From assembly GCF_907165205.1 (NCBI RefSeq), contig NC_058198.1, positions 11,509,001 through 11,573,000 of the forward strand: a stretch of 64,000 nt of DNA, given 5' to 3'. The notes beneath the pieces are model-generated. The model worked only from the letters and a program-made list of their open reading frames with translations. It had not been told where the DNA came from and searched no databases. Each line of letters starts with the position of its first letter. Positions within the stretch are counted from its first letter, which is position 1. Below are positions 12,001 through 23,600 of the stretch, in pieces. Source of the stretch: Coccinella septempunctata. Its lineage: Eukaryota; Arthropoda; Insecta; Coleoptera; Coccinellidae. A program made the position numbers and the translations under genes.

Positions 12001-15000
12001 TATTCAACTCGTTCAATTTTTTTTGAATGTTTTTTCCTAAAATATTTTCAGACCTCACCAACTTCCGATTATACCGGAAACAGCGAACAGCCTACTACTT
12101 TCTCATTTCAAATAGCACACCCATATATTTTCACATCGAGAGAAGGTGATTTGATGGCAATTTTGAAAAACACAACGGTTTATGAGTTTTCGGAATTCTT
12201 ACGATAAAAATTGTGAAAACGAGAGGTCATACTTTTCTGAATATTTTGGCTATAGAGGTCTTTTTCAGTTTCATGAATTGTATATCAATAAGTTGTGAAT
12301 ATCATTTATCGGAACATCCGATTTCAGTTTTCAACTCTGGTTTTAGGAAGTCACAGACCTTGAAAGTTTCCATTTTAGGTAAAAGGTAACTTTTTTCGAG
12401 TAGAATCGACTGAAACAATGAAAAATATATGATATAGTTTGAAAACCGAGTTTTGATTGATTCGATTTGTGTTACAATACTACATAATGGAAAATGGTGA
12501 AGATTTAAAGAAAACATCCTGAAGAAATATTAAAGGAAGTGTAATTTTCTGTCTTCACAATTTGTTCCATATGCCAATAACTTATAAAACCCTGAGTTTT
12601 CACACAATGTATGAGAACTGTCCAAATTGCGATCAAATCAGCTATTTTACATGGAAAGATATACTGGGTGTACCATTTGAAATAAGAAAGTAATAAGACA
12701 TTTGCGATAGTCTGAGATCTGAGGTTAGCTTGAAATAGATCGGGAATGATTCAAAAGTTCCTTATTTCAGTTTTCTGAACTCCTGAAACAAGTTAATCAT
12801 TTTTATTTTGTAACAGTTGAATATCATTTAGAGGATATTGGTCATTCACAGTTTTCGCTAGGGCTGCATCTTGAATAAACGTTAACTCTTCAATATGGAC
12901 GTTGGAATGTTCGTTTTCTTCCGAACCTCAACTATAAATGAGCTGATATTTCTCGTTTAAAATGATAATAGTAAAATGATATTTGATCTCGAAACAATAT
13001 TTTTCATTTCAGGAGAAAGACTTGAGACAAGTGAAGCTTACGTCACGGGAAAAACGATTCATCAGATTCGCATCAGTGGAATATAACGGCCAACTTTATA
13101 TGACTCCAAAAGACTTCCTTGAATCGGTGGTTGAAGCAGAACCAAGACGTATGGAATATTATATTTTGTCCAAAAGTTGATGTGATATCTCAGTTTTTTC
13201 AGCTCGACTGAAGAGGAAAACCCTAACCGACAAAGAAATAGAGAAAATGAAGGAATTCACTCCACCTCTCAATCAGGGTGGCTCTAGACTTTTCCGTAGT
13301 TTGAGAGACAAAGGTTTTTCTTCATTCTTCATTACATTAAGTCCCAACCCAATTAGTTTTTGAAACAACTAAGCATTTTTTGTTTTACAGGAATAATTTC
13401 ATACACGGAGTATCTTTTTTTGTTATCAGTATTAACTAGTAAGTTATACATATTTTGCTTGGTACTTTATTCCTGAAGATTCAATTTTCAGAACCACAAT
13501 CTGGCTTCAGAATTGCTTTCAATATGTTCGACACTGACGGAAACCAGAAAGTGGATAAAAACGAATTTTTAGTTGTGAGTATATTTGGAAGATTACTTTT
13601 AATATTGTCGATATTGTATCTTTGAAGGACCCTTGATCCACCGCATGAAGAATTCCATTCTTCATGTGAATAAAAACTTTTCAATCCTAGAAGAGTGCTG
13701 TGGTTTTGAACCTTAGTAGATAAGTCTTACAATTTTTTTTCCATTTGTTCATTACTTTCAATTTACGTTCAACAATTTTGTATGCGACAGATTACGAATT
13801 TATTCGGCAGTAAAAAGAATGAGGAACTACAACGAGTAAGTTTTGTGTTGAAAGCGCTCTAATCGAAATATTCAATTTTGACTTCACGGTCTTATTTTTA
13901 CATATTCATTTTGATTATGTATTGATATGATTTGGTCCGAATTGATATGGAAGTGATTAATTTCAATAACTGCATTTTAATAAATTGAACCGCTTATGCA
14001 AATTATACAGAATGAGAAAAGGGTATAGCTTGAGCACACGATGTATATTGTATTTGTATTTAATATTTTGTAGAAGAATGCTCCAAAGAAATTCTCACTT
14101 CAACAACGCAACTTTTTATGTATAATTGAGGAGTTTATGATGCACCCTCTGCTAGGGGTGGGAGGTACTTAGTTGAGTTGTTTCAAATGGCACACTTTTT
14201 GTGCTAAAAATGGATAAATCTTTTAAGCCCAGGCAAATAAGGGTTTTGGTTCCTGGTAAATATCAGAAGAGTGGAGTTTGGGACAATTCTCAGCCAAGGT
14301 TTAACTTTTGAGGACCAAAAAACTTAGAAATGTTTGGCTTTTGTTGTTTTTTTGCAATTTTTACTCAGAAGATAGCGTCTCCAGGCTTCTTTTATAGAAG
14401 AGGAAACAACTTTTCAAATGACATCGAAATAATTCAAATCTTCCAAGTGGTTCAGCCACAATCGATCGCCAAAATTTGTTTGAAGAAAAAAAATTTGACT
14501 GGCGACGTCCGTATCATTTGTATTTTCTATGAATCGTACAAATATCTCAACAGCCGATTCTTGAAGTAAAAAAGAAACACTTTTTTCCTTTAACATTTTT
14601 TCCGAATCGAATCGATGTTGCAAAACCATAAAAAAATGTTATTTTCAGTTCTATCTCACCAACGGTTTTATCGAATGAAATGAATTTCGGAATATAGTTT
14701 TTTATTTATTAGATGAATCTTTTTCGAACACCAAATATCACACACGTCTTCCAGTTTAAAAATTCAAAGAACCCAATACTTGAAATTCAGTTGAATGCTA
14801 TCTTAAGGAGTATAATGAGAGTATTCTTCATATTTTCCTGCATAATGCGCAGTTTTCGAGTAATATGATGTTCAAAAATTAAAAAGTATCTTTGAAATTT
14901 GAAAAATTGGTTACTTTGGTTGAATACAACTCTGTTTGAAAGATCCACAGATGTGTAGTGTCACAGATTCAGCTAATTATTCTGAAGGTAATTTTGATTT

Positions 15001-18000
15001 TCCAGGGGTGTTAGAGCTCATTATGAAATCTTAAAATGGCTATGTATTTTTATCAGAGCCGAATCGGAAAAAATGGTTTAGGAAAAAGAGGGTTACTTTT
15101 GATCTCAAGAATCTTCACAAACTCCTCGATTATATACATGAAAAAATACGTTATTCAAAAAAAATTGATTCTTTCGAGCATTTTCCTACGAAATAGTAAA
15201 TACCAAAGATATGAATTTTGTGCGTTACTTTATACTCACTCTGAATTTCACGTAAAAAATTAACCAAAACACACTCAATGAATAGAATAACTTAAATTAA
15301 CAGCATTAGCATATGCGCCTTGTAGTTCGTTCAGCTTTACTAATAGAATTGAATTAACGTACACAGATGGGTGGATTGGAATTTTGCCCTATTGAATAGT
15401 AAATTCTAGATTTGAAATGTGTAATAGCGTACAACACTCGATAAGCTTTTTGGCATATTTACAAATGATCAGAATACATAAAATGACAAGTGTTTATTGA
15501 ATAGTTGTATATTCTTTTATCATAAATGGACATGGGAATAAAAAATCACAAACGATTAATTTTTATGCGAGGAAAACCTAAATATGTGAATCTGCAATTA
15601 TTTGTTGTATTTCAGCAAATAATGTTCATTGGAAAAAATTTTATTTTTAATCAACTGTTGTTTGAACTATACCTATACATTGACTCAGCTCATTCCAAAA
15701 GATACTGTACACTGCTAAAGAATTTACTCTTCAATAATGGGTGATGAGAACAGTGATCCATTTTGAGGTAAAAAACTTGAAAACGAGAAGCAGACACATA
15801 TCAAATTGCCACACGGACGATCAATTATAATCTTATTGAATTTAATAATATTATCATTTCACAATGCAATGACGAACATGGATTACTGATATTATCTGGC
15901 ATTTCAGAACTATTTTTTTCACGCGAATATTTTGTTCAATGCCTCTCTCAAGTGACTTCAATATCTGCAATCTAACGTGTCCATAAAAAGAGTAGTGTAC
16001 AGAATTTTTTTAAGATACAAAACGTTCTAACGAAGTGGTTTTAAGTGAACATATTCCTTGAAAACAGCATTTCATACAAAACTTTGGAAGTTTGACAGCT
16101 GTCGTCTCAGCTTAATTGGCAACTCAAAAACCTCAAAATAGATCACCATTTGGATTATTGTATGAGTACAAGATAAGAACACGCAGTAATGGTTGGAATA
16201 TCATTTCCCATATAAATACCTATGTCATCCACATTGTAAACGATCAGTTATTATTGATTGTTAAAGATTCAAAAAGAAAAACTAATATTTTGTCCGTAAA
16301 AGTTTGGTGGTACTGCGTAGTTAGAGCTGTCAATAGTCAATAATGCTTAGAGCAGGAAAGTGGTAAATATCCATCAATTCAGCGAATTTGTTGCAGGTTG
16401 ATGAGTGATCTGAAAAAACTCGGTTTGTCTTTCAGGAAAGAACAGTTAGGACGATCTGAATACTGTGGTGGGTACTTTAGTTGGGGAGCCGACGATGCTA
16501 AATCAGGATTTACTCGAGCGTCGTGAAGATCTAGTGGAAAGTGAGGTAGTGGTAGAAAGAAAAAAGGTCATATGATGTATGCACATCGGTGGGGAAAGCG
16601 TCTGCAGGTTTTGCAAGATGTAAAAGAAAATCGTCAGGTGCACATACTCGAGCTTGTCAGATTGAGATACTGTATATGCCTTCCTTGTCTTTGATAATAA
16701 ATTCATGTTAATCTGACAATTCGGACATGACGCAAGGTCACAGCGATCCTTCGAAAATGCAAAAAATTCTCGATGATGCAGACGTGTTGACCCATCAATC
16801 TGACACTAACCAGGGATGGGTTTTCTTAATGTGACAGTTTGAAGATGATACATATCAGGTAATTTTTTTTTTTTGAGATAACTCCCTTCCTGTAATCCTA
16901 ATTTTTTCTGTATTTATTATGAAAGTTGTAGATAATAAAATTCTATACAACTTTTGTCTGAAGCAATTTATCATACCCTCAACCGTTTTCGAGCTAGAAG
17001 GTGATGAGAGCGACGAGCTTAGCCACACATACGAAAGACCAAGGTCAAGGTAGAAACCCAGTCTTATGTACATTCATCGCCATATATCTCAAAAACGTTC
17101 AAACGTAGAAAAAATTGCTTCGGACAAAATTTGTAGAAAATGTTATGCTCTACAACTTTTATTATGAATGCGAAAACAAAAAAACTGATTTTCGTGACCT
17201 TTATGGCCAATTTGTATTGTTTCGGCTTGTTGAAACTGTCAGATTATTTTTTTTTTCATTATTCTTGAATCATAAGCTTCAAATTAAGAAAAAAGCCATC
17301 GTGCTCGAGAATGTAGACATGACGTTTTTTTTTTAACTTTGGCGCCCTCCCACGAATTTTCGTACACGCTTAAATTGTCAGATTAGGAGAATGTATACTT
17401 TTCAACATATAATTAACCACATATATCTCAATCTGACGCGCTTGAGTATGTACAATGATCGTTTTTTTTACTACTCTGAAAGGCTGTCCTAGACAATTTC
17501 CCCTATATACAGGTCTAATTTTTGGTAGAAGTACTCTACGGGGCCCAATGCATCTCCCCTTATAATTATTTGACACGCTCGAGTAACTCCTGAATTTCCC
17601 TTTTGGTCTCCCCAATTACTTGTAATGCTTGTTTTTGGTATTGCCACCTTCGCAATACCCTTCTTCAACAAGATAATGCTTGATCACGCGTCGTTAGAGT
17701 AACTTTGGACTATTTTGAATTGAAGAGGGTCCCATTTAGTGGTATGACCAGCGTAATCACCAGATCTTCCTCCTATCGAAGAATGGTATATGGGTAGGAG
17801 ATCACCCCAACCCTCAACAAACTGCATCACGCAGGTTCAACCTATTGAGGATATATTATTTGGATACTTATCTTAACCTACGAAAGACACAATATTCCAA
17901 CTATTATTCAGCGTTCTTATTCTAATCTCACCTAGTATATTTCACCTCAACCACGATACAGATCTATAATATTTTAATATGCTGCAGATGGAAAAAATAT

Positions 18001-20671
18001 TCAGCCACGCTTGGCGTGGAAAAAGGGGGCTTTCAACCGAAACTGACAAAGTAGCCACCATACAAGATCAGTATGTCGATGACGAAGAGGGTCTTCAAAG
18101 GAGACATTTCGTTGATACAACCCTTAGTCTACACTTCTTCGGCCCTAAAGGAAACAACGAACTGAACTTCGAGAGTTTCAGGCAGTTCATGCTCAATTTG
18201 CAGATGGAAGTGTTAGAACTTGAATTCAGCGAATTTGCCAAAGGCCTGCCGACCATATCCGAGGTTGATTTCGCGAAAATTCTCCTGAGGTACACTTATC
18301 TGGACACAGATGAGTACGATATGTACCTGGATCGGCTGCTGGATAGAATCAAAGAGACCAAAGGCATAACATTCGACGAATTTCATGTTTTCTGTTTGTT
18401 TCTGAATAATCTCGAGGATTTCAGCATAGCTATGAAGATGTATACTCTGGCGGATCATCCAATCTCAAAAGGTAAACAACAATTTTAAATTAAAAACTGG
18501 CGCCGTATATTTTTGTACGAACAAGGAAGCATTTTGAAAAATATAAAAGTATAGGACAAAGCAACAGAAACAAATAAAGTGAAAGAGGAAGTGGTCAAAA
18601 TCACAGATTAAGTAAATACTCATCAATGAAGTAAACTTTTACAGCATTTGTGAAACTATTCATGGCATATCCTTGAATTAGGATGGAACTTATATCGTTT
18701 AATTGACATATAAAGCAGCCTTTTTTGAGATGAAGTCAGTCTACAAAACGCTGGTTCTGAAAGATTTCTACCTCAAGTGCTTTACTTATGGCTGCTTTCA
18801 ATTCAAATGTATTTATTTTTGATTTTGTAGGATTGCGTTAGTTATTGAAAAATATAAAGACTAATATAGGTCAAGATCTTGAATGCAAATATATGAATCG
18901 TGCTATACTATGTGTTATAATTCTAAAAAATTGAGTTGAAAAAATTATTTCTTATGATGTCAACGAGTATTTTCGATTCGATCATCTTCATATTTTTGAT
19001 CCAATAATTTCTGTATTTTTTTCCCAGATGAATTTCATAGGGCTGTGAAAATATGCACTGGTACCAGTTTGAGTCCACATTTGATCCATACTGTATTCGC
19101 AATTTTCGACGATGATGGTGATGGATTGTTGAGCTATAGGGAATTCATTGCTATCATGAAAGATCGTCTGCATAGGGGTTTCAAGGTAAGGGATGGAGTA
19201 TTGAATGAGTTCAATACTCAATGACCAAACGAAAAACTTTGAATATTACAAAAATACGGGTCTTCGACTTGTGGATATATACAGGTTGTCCCAGAACCGG
19301 ATATGCCTCTAACAATCATAATAGAGCTAGTGAGCGCTCTCAATTAAAAAACAAAAAAATATTTTCCTTGTAATTATTTTCAAAGTGAAAGTTTCACTAC
19401 TTTTCGTTTCTGTATAGTGCTTGACGTTATTTTTTCATAAAGCACTCATCATCAAGGACATCAGGTGCAATTTAGGAAAAGAAATTTCTAACATTTTGTA
19501 ACGCAGTCAAATTAACTCTATTTTTCTACATATTATTAAAAATTAGCTCTCGTATAAACTAGTATAAAAATCAGTTGCATATAAAACATTTAAAAGTCAA
19601 ATATTATAAAAAAAAATTGAATGGTCAATTATGAAACAGTTAAATATTTGAATGATAAAAGTTACAATCAAGTGATAAAATACCTCATTGAAAAAAAGGT
19701 AGAATGTCCTGAAAAAACACACATAAAAGTCTTCAAAAACAATTCATGGAAAATATAGCTCGAAGTCTTGCAAATGATCGAAAAACCAAAGCATTATCAA
19801 TTAAATAATATATATATATATATATAGATCATCGCAATACTAGTTCACTAAGAAGAAGAAGAAGTAGACATGTAGGTATAATGGAGGAGTTTTCAATACA
19901 GCCCCTGCGAAGGTTGGTGGTTTGGAGTTTTTTTTAATGTCAGCCAATCCTTGACAGAAATGGATTTACCCTTTGTTGGTTAAGATGGTTTGGTCATTGA
20001 TGGGGTTTTTATCAACCCATTCCTCATACGGATTGAATTGTTGAAATTCGAATTTTATTCGAATTCAATTTTTTTTCACTTTTCCTCATCACTTATTTTT
20101 GGCTATTTTAGCTCAAACAAACTAAACATATGAATACTATTAAGCAAAAGAACGTTAGTCTCGTTGTGTTTATACAGTTTCGAAGAAAATGTTGATAGAT
20201 GACATACCTTAGATGGGCATATTATGGCCCTTATTTTCTTATTTCAATATCATAGAATGATACTGCTCAGGGAAAAAAAAAATAGAGAATGTTCGTGGTC
20301 GACAATACTCAATTTTCTCATCCCCATAATTGAATTGATAAAAAACCAAATCATCCCCATCAACAAAACGTTCATACATTTCTGGCAAAAAAGTTAAGGT
20401 CGCTATTCAAAAAAACTTGAACTATCCCCACCGTTCGTTCAGGGTGCGTGACAATAAACTCCTCAATTACATACTCTTGAAAAGTATTTCAAATAATCGA
20501 CCTATTCGAGCATTTTTCATCAAAATAATAAATTGGACTTTTTATTTCTCATAGAGCGTCTTTTATCTGTTTTCAAAAAACTGATGCCGTTCTTTTTTTC
20601 AGTCTTATCCCAAAAATGAAGGCTGGGAGGCTTTCAAGATATGCGTCAAGCAAGAAATGAAAGCAGCATAA
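6085..20671 (+). CDS. MICU3: MICU3, EF-hand regulator of the mitochondrial calcium uniporter
   Basis: Nine exons join in phase: 6085..6282, 13013..13148, 13203..13313, 13391..13438, 13492..13574, 13791..13835, 17988..18471, 19028..19185 and 20603..20671. All have GT-AG borders and give 443 residues without a stop. Residues 1-30 are basic and hydroxylated, like a mitochondrial presequence; about 37-53 are hydrophobic, like the membrane anchor of MICU3. Then come LTSREKRFIRFASVEYNGQ, MTPKDFLESV, EF-hand loop 1 at 178-189 (DTDGNQKVDKNE) and loop 2 at 396-407 (DDDGDGLLSYRE), both with intact ligands, then MKDRLHRGF. The stretches VDTTLSLHFFGPKG and GITFDEF favour MICU3 over MICU1 or MICU2. Known role: a calcium-sensing partner of the uniporter in the intermembrane space. 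The 23-residue last exon ends in SYPKNEGWEAFKICVKQE. Introns 1, 6 and 8 are long and full of repeats. Confidence 0.93.
7785..7794 (+). promoter_or_regulatory. TATA box of the nested small gene
   Basis: TATATAAAAA lies 36 bp before the ATG at 7831. A start about 30 bp downstream would fall in TTCTCCTGATTG, leaving a leader of only about 15 nt. In AT-rich DNA such a match can arise by chance; the case rests on its spacing to the ORF. Confidence 0.35.
7831..7965 (+). CDS. Hypothetical 44-residue protein nested in MICU3 intron 1
   Basis: I do not recognise this product. It is a single-exon ORF starting MPGAVRTPWFNTIS and ending KKEPNIDFKA; two Trp, several Glu and Lys, no membrane segment and no low-complexity bias make it look unlike the AT-rich noise around it. 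It has a TATA box 36 bp upstream and AATAAA at 7998..8003, 33 bp after the stop, so a complete tiny transcription unit is present. It lies in the first MICU3 intron, same strand, and converges on the minus-strand gene at 8234..9198; their polyadenylation signals are about 26 bp apart. Alternatives are an unannotated alternative exon, a retrocopy of part of a longer protein, or chance. Confidence 0.4.
   Translation: MPGAVRTPWFNTISTNEESEWKLSMLRGFLYEQEKKEPNIDFKA
7998..8035. terminator. Facing polyadenylation signals of two nested genes
   Basis: AATAAA on the + strand at 7998..8003 follows the 44-codon ORF. TTTATT at 8030..8035 reads AATAAA on the minus strand, 199 bp after the stop of the gene at 8234..9198. 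The pair faces inward, as for convergent genes with abutting 3' ends. Confidence 0.4.
8234..9198 (-). CDS. Predicted four-exon gene of unknown function, antisense in MICU3 intron 1
   Basis: Not recognised. Reading the minus strand, four segments join in compatible phase into 179 codons plus stop: 9198..8996, 8772..8709, 8630..8540 and 8415..8234. Introns are 223, 78 and 124 nt. The acceptor TCTCTTTGTTGCAG before exon 2 and the donor TAC|GTAAGC after exon 1 look good; the donors ATA|GTGACT and CTGG|GTACAT are weaker. An in-frame TAA lies 18 nt before the ATG. Exon 3 reads SYFELRNYDFSLGNCYLEGW and exon 4 contains IKAVECIVLPYIDERQYLEI, protein-like with several Trp and Cys and no repeats. No signal peptide; one hydrophobic patch at about residues 52-62. 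The junctions were picked by eye, and the 5' end could extend further upstream. Confidence 0.4.
9400..11070. other. MICU3 intron 1, AT-rich, no gene seen
   Basis: No ORF with protein-like composition was found. A diverged direct repeat pair was noticed: about 10300..10520 resembles 11860..12010, sharing blocks such as AAGCTAAAATGAA and TAATTCATAG. The family is unknown. Confidence 0.4.
11073..11723 (-). mobile_element. Short inverted-repeat element, family A, copy 1
   Basis: About 650 bp bounded by TACAGGGTGAGTCTTTGACT at the left and its inverse (AGTGAAAGACTCACCCTGTA) at the right. Homology between the two ends continues inward for over 100 bp (TTCTTGAGGTCAA, CATTTTTTCCGA). There is no ORF. 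Relative to copies 3, 4, 6 and 7 it is inverted. It lies in MICU3 intron 1. Confidence 0.75.
12108..12690. mobile_element. Fold-back element, family C, copy 1
   Basis: The left end TTTCAAATAGCACACCCA is mirrored at the right by ACTGGGTGTACCATTTGAAA. The interior shares the block TAGAATCGACTGAAACAAT with the other copies. No coding capacity. It lies in MICU3 intron 1, shortly before exon 2. Confidence 0.55.
14115..15140. mobile_element. Inverted-repeat element E with a family A copy inside
   Basis: The outer ends TATAATTGAGGAGTTTATGA (14121) and its partial inverse CAAACTCCTCGATTATA (15118..15134) bound about 1 kb in MICU3 intron 6. The right part (about 14530..15115) is a decayed family A element in the orientation of copy 1, with TATTTTTATCAGAGCCGAAT and related blocks. 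Whether A inserted into E, or the two form one larger repeat, is unclear. The 11.0-11.8 kb region shares sequence beyond the family A ends with this copy, which favours a larger unit. Confidence 0.5.
15260..17987. other. MICU3 intron 6, repeat-rich, no gene
   Basis: This contains an unclassified repeat region. TACTCGAGCTTGTCAGATTG occurs at 16646..16665, an inverted relative at 17423..17452 (ATCTCAATCTGACGCGCTTG), and TGACACGCTCGAGTAAC at 17571. At 16900..17180 two inward-facing blocks about tiny AT-rich stems (ACAACTTTTGTCTGAAGCAA, GAAAAAATTGCTTCGGACAA) form an imperfect inverted repeat. Reading frames here are short and not protein-like. Confidence 0.45.
19809..19826. repeat. (TA)n microsatellite
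   Basis: Nine uninterrupted TA units lie in the last MICU3 intron. Confidence 0.9.
19877..20471. mobile_element. Inverted-repeat element E, second copy
   Basis: The left end TATAATGGAGGAGTTTTCAA and the right end ACAATAAACTCCTCAATTAC are inverted relatives of the ends at 14121 and 15134. The element is about 600 bp, non-coding, and lies in MICU3 intron 8. A part near 19958..20010 resembles 23995..24055, so a further fragment probably lies there. Confidence 0.5.
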
Positions 20672-23600
20672 TTTCTTTCCTTTTCATTTGTGTGATAATT
20701 CTATTCGGATTTATTTATTGTTTGTACTTAATATTAGAAATAACTTTTTGATTCCTTTTTATTTTTCTTTAAAATCTATTTATATATGTTATTTATTCAC
20801 ATATAATTAGTATTGATATGCTGAGTGAAAAAATTGGATGAGGAAGCTAGTCATTTAATGTACAGTATAACTATAGTTACCAAGATGTTGGAAAGCCATA
20901 TTTATATCTATAATATATATAAGTTATTCACAATTTATTGAATATCGATGATTTGTTCACATCGAATTCGATTTCAAGTATTGTTTTGAGGGAGTTTTAT
21001 CTAGTCATGCTTGTTTGCTTACTATGAAGTGTTTTATTTGTTTTGATGACCATTTCTCCTTAGGCAAAATATGTTTCTAATGTTCTCCTCAATAAAGAAT
21101 ATTTCCATAGTCTATTTATCTATTGAACTGAAGAGACGGCTGGATGTATAGTCTGGAAATTTAAACGAAATACATAGAAAAGGAAGTAAATGTTTGAAAA
21201 AAGATTTGGTACCAAAACCTAGCACTCCTCAACATGCACTGTATCATCTGATGCGAACAATCGGGTTGAGGGTGTACATTCAAGTAGTCTAAAAATTGTG
21301 TCAAACCCAAGAATAAGAAAAACTGTCATTTTTAATTGAAAGAAAGTGTTTTTTTTGTCATTCAACACACATTTCACCCCAATTTCGGCATTCTTCAACC
21401 CCAAATAAGAATGTTATCGAGTATTGAGTGGAGATATGAAAACACTGCTTTAAGTAGTGAATAAATTTTGTAAATGTGGTGTATTGATAAGTTTTTATTC
21501 GATCTCGGAAAGAATGCGAGCGAAGCCTCTTTTATTAATATATAAGTATGGCCCTCTTTGTGAGGATGCTTCAAGTAGATCCCACTTGACTGCCCCACAT
21601 TTAGATTCATTTATGATAGTGGAAGCTTTCTGAAATAAGTGGTAAAGGGACCTTATTTCTAGATAATCCAACGCGTTCAAAGATGGCACCACTTATGAGT
21701 GGTGCCATCTAACAAGAGTTACTATAACACTCATTAGGTAACAAGTAAAAGTTCGTATATGAGGAACAGAGGTGGCGCTATAATCTATTTTCGAATTTCA
21801 GTTCTTGTTCTACTATTGGGATTTAACAATGAGAAAAGCTGAAAAGCACTGACTTGAGACAGGAACTTTAGCACTTTGAGTCAAATTCATAACAAGAGCA
21901 TTCACTCACGAAACTGAACTGACCTAAGCTTTCTTAAATCCAAAAAATTCACAAAATTTTAAAAAGTACTACAGATTCGCTGAATTGAAAACTTGAAAGA
22001 CATCCCACCAATAGTTTCTGAGAAACAATATTTTTTCTGTTGATACGACCCCTATGAATTCAGTACAAATTGTCGTGTCAATACTTATAATATACAACTA
22101 AGTACATAGAAACCTGAGTTTCAATTCAATTCAATAGTCACTTCAACAAAAATAATAATAATATTATTAGAGCTCTTTATTTTAATTTAAACTCAGCAAA
22201 ATCAAGCTTTCTGTGGATAGCTTCTCTTCTTAACTGACCATAATGATAATGTTATGATGTACAAAACTAGACAATATATTCGGCAGATATCCGAATCGAC
22301 TCAATGGGCTTTTTTCCTACGGACTAAAGACGTTCATAATTGGTTTTAAACAGAGATTTTCCATCAATGAGTTCAATCCAATTGTTTGAAAAGTACATTA
22401 AAAGAGATGCAATTTATGAAGTAAGAAAATTATTCTTGATCCCTCTGAAATCGATGTGGTGGTCCACAGTATACTCGACTTATCAAGTAGATCTCAGGAG
22501 AAGAACGTCATAAGTTTATGCGAAATTCACGAATTCCAAAATATGTAAAGGACATCGAATCTTATAAATTTTCAATGAGTCGTGATTTTAACTAGATATT
22601 CCTTGTCACAGTTGCATCAGATTTTGACGTTTCTCTACCCGTAGTTAATCAAGCGTATTATATTTGATGTTCCATCTATCAATTTTCTCAAAAAGTGGAA
22701 CTATACTCAGTCGAAAAGTTGGCTCATGTTCATTTATTTATTTATTCAAAGAATTGGAATACAAACAGGAAATATTCCCACAAAAGACCCACAAATACAT
22801 TTACATAATTTGAAATTATAAAAAAAGTTATGGTGGACAGTGACCAAGGGTCCAACATAACAGATCAACTGTAGTAACAAAAAAGAGAATGTTATGGAAT
22901 GTTTCTCGATATCTGCACCATGAATGTTTTCAAGCTGAATTTAATTGTATGGTGAAGTTTCTAATATTCTAATACCATAAATAAAAGTCCCGAATTGTAC
23001 GCAAAATTAGAAGTCAAATCAAAACAGTCCTTTGAGGCCAATGAAGAACATAATGTTGATGAGATACTTTGAAGAATTATAATATTTATATTTTTCTATT
23101 CTTCCTTGTAACGATTGTTTTTTTTTTGCATAACACGAGGATATGATATTTATTTGTTCATTTTTTTCGTCTAATTTCCTAATCAATTTTTAAATTCATT
23201 GTGAAACATTATGTGAACTGATAGTTTGCTATGGCACTTCTCTGTTATTTTGTTGTTTTGGATAATGTTTTGGGTGACCCACTGTTTGTTATTTTTCAAT
23301 GATGAAAATAAAATGAGTTAAAAATAAATAAAACTCAATCCAACTCTTTTCAAGAAAAACGACCAGAAAGAGTATAAAATACTTTGAGGCATATTTGAAC
23401 ATTTTTGTAATATTTTGGTATGTTTCGAATAATGGAAGACTATAAACATATACAAAATTTCAACGAAATATCTCCTGTGCTTCAATTTTATCTCATGGAG
23501 TGCATATTGATATTGATGTTTACAACAACTGTATTTTTGCGGCATCTTAAGTAAACACTCTATTTCTATGCACCTAATAGATGAATTCCATTTATACTTC

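Noticed and set aside
13149..13180. Read-through of MICU3 exon 2 to a stop at 13180
   Set aside because: The donor at 13149 joins in phase to the next exon and restores the conserved MICU3 sequence, so the extension is intronic.
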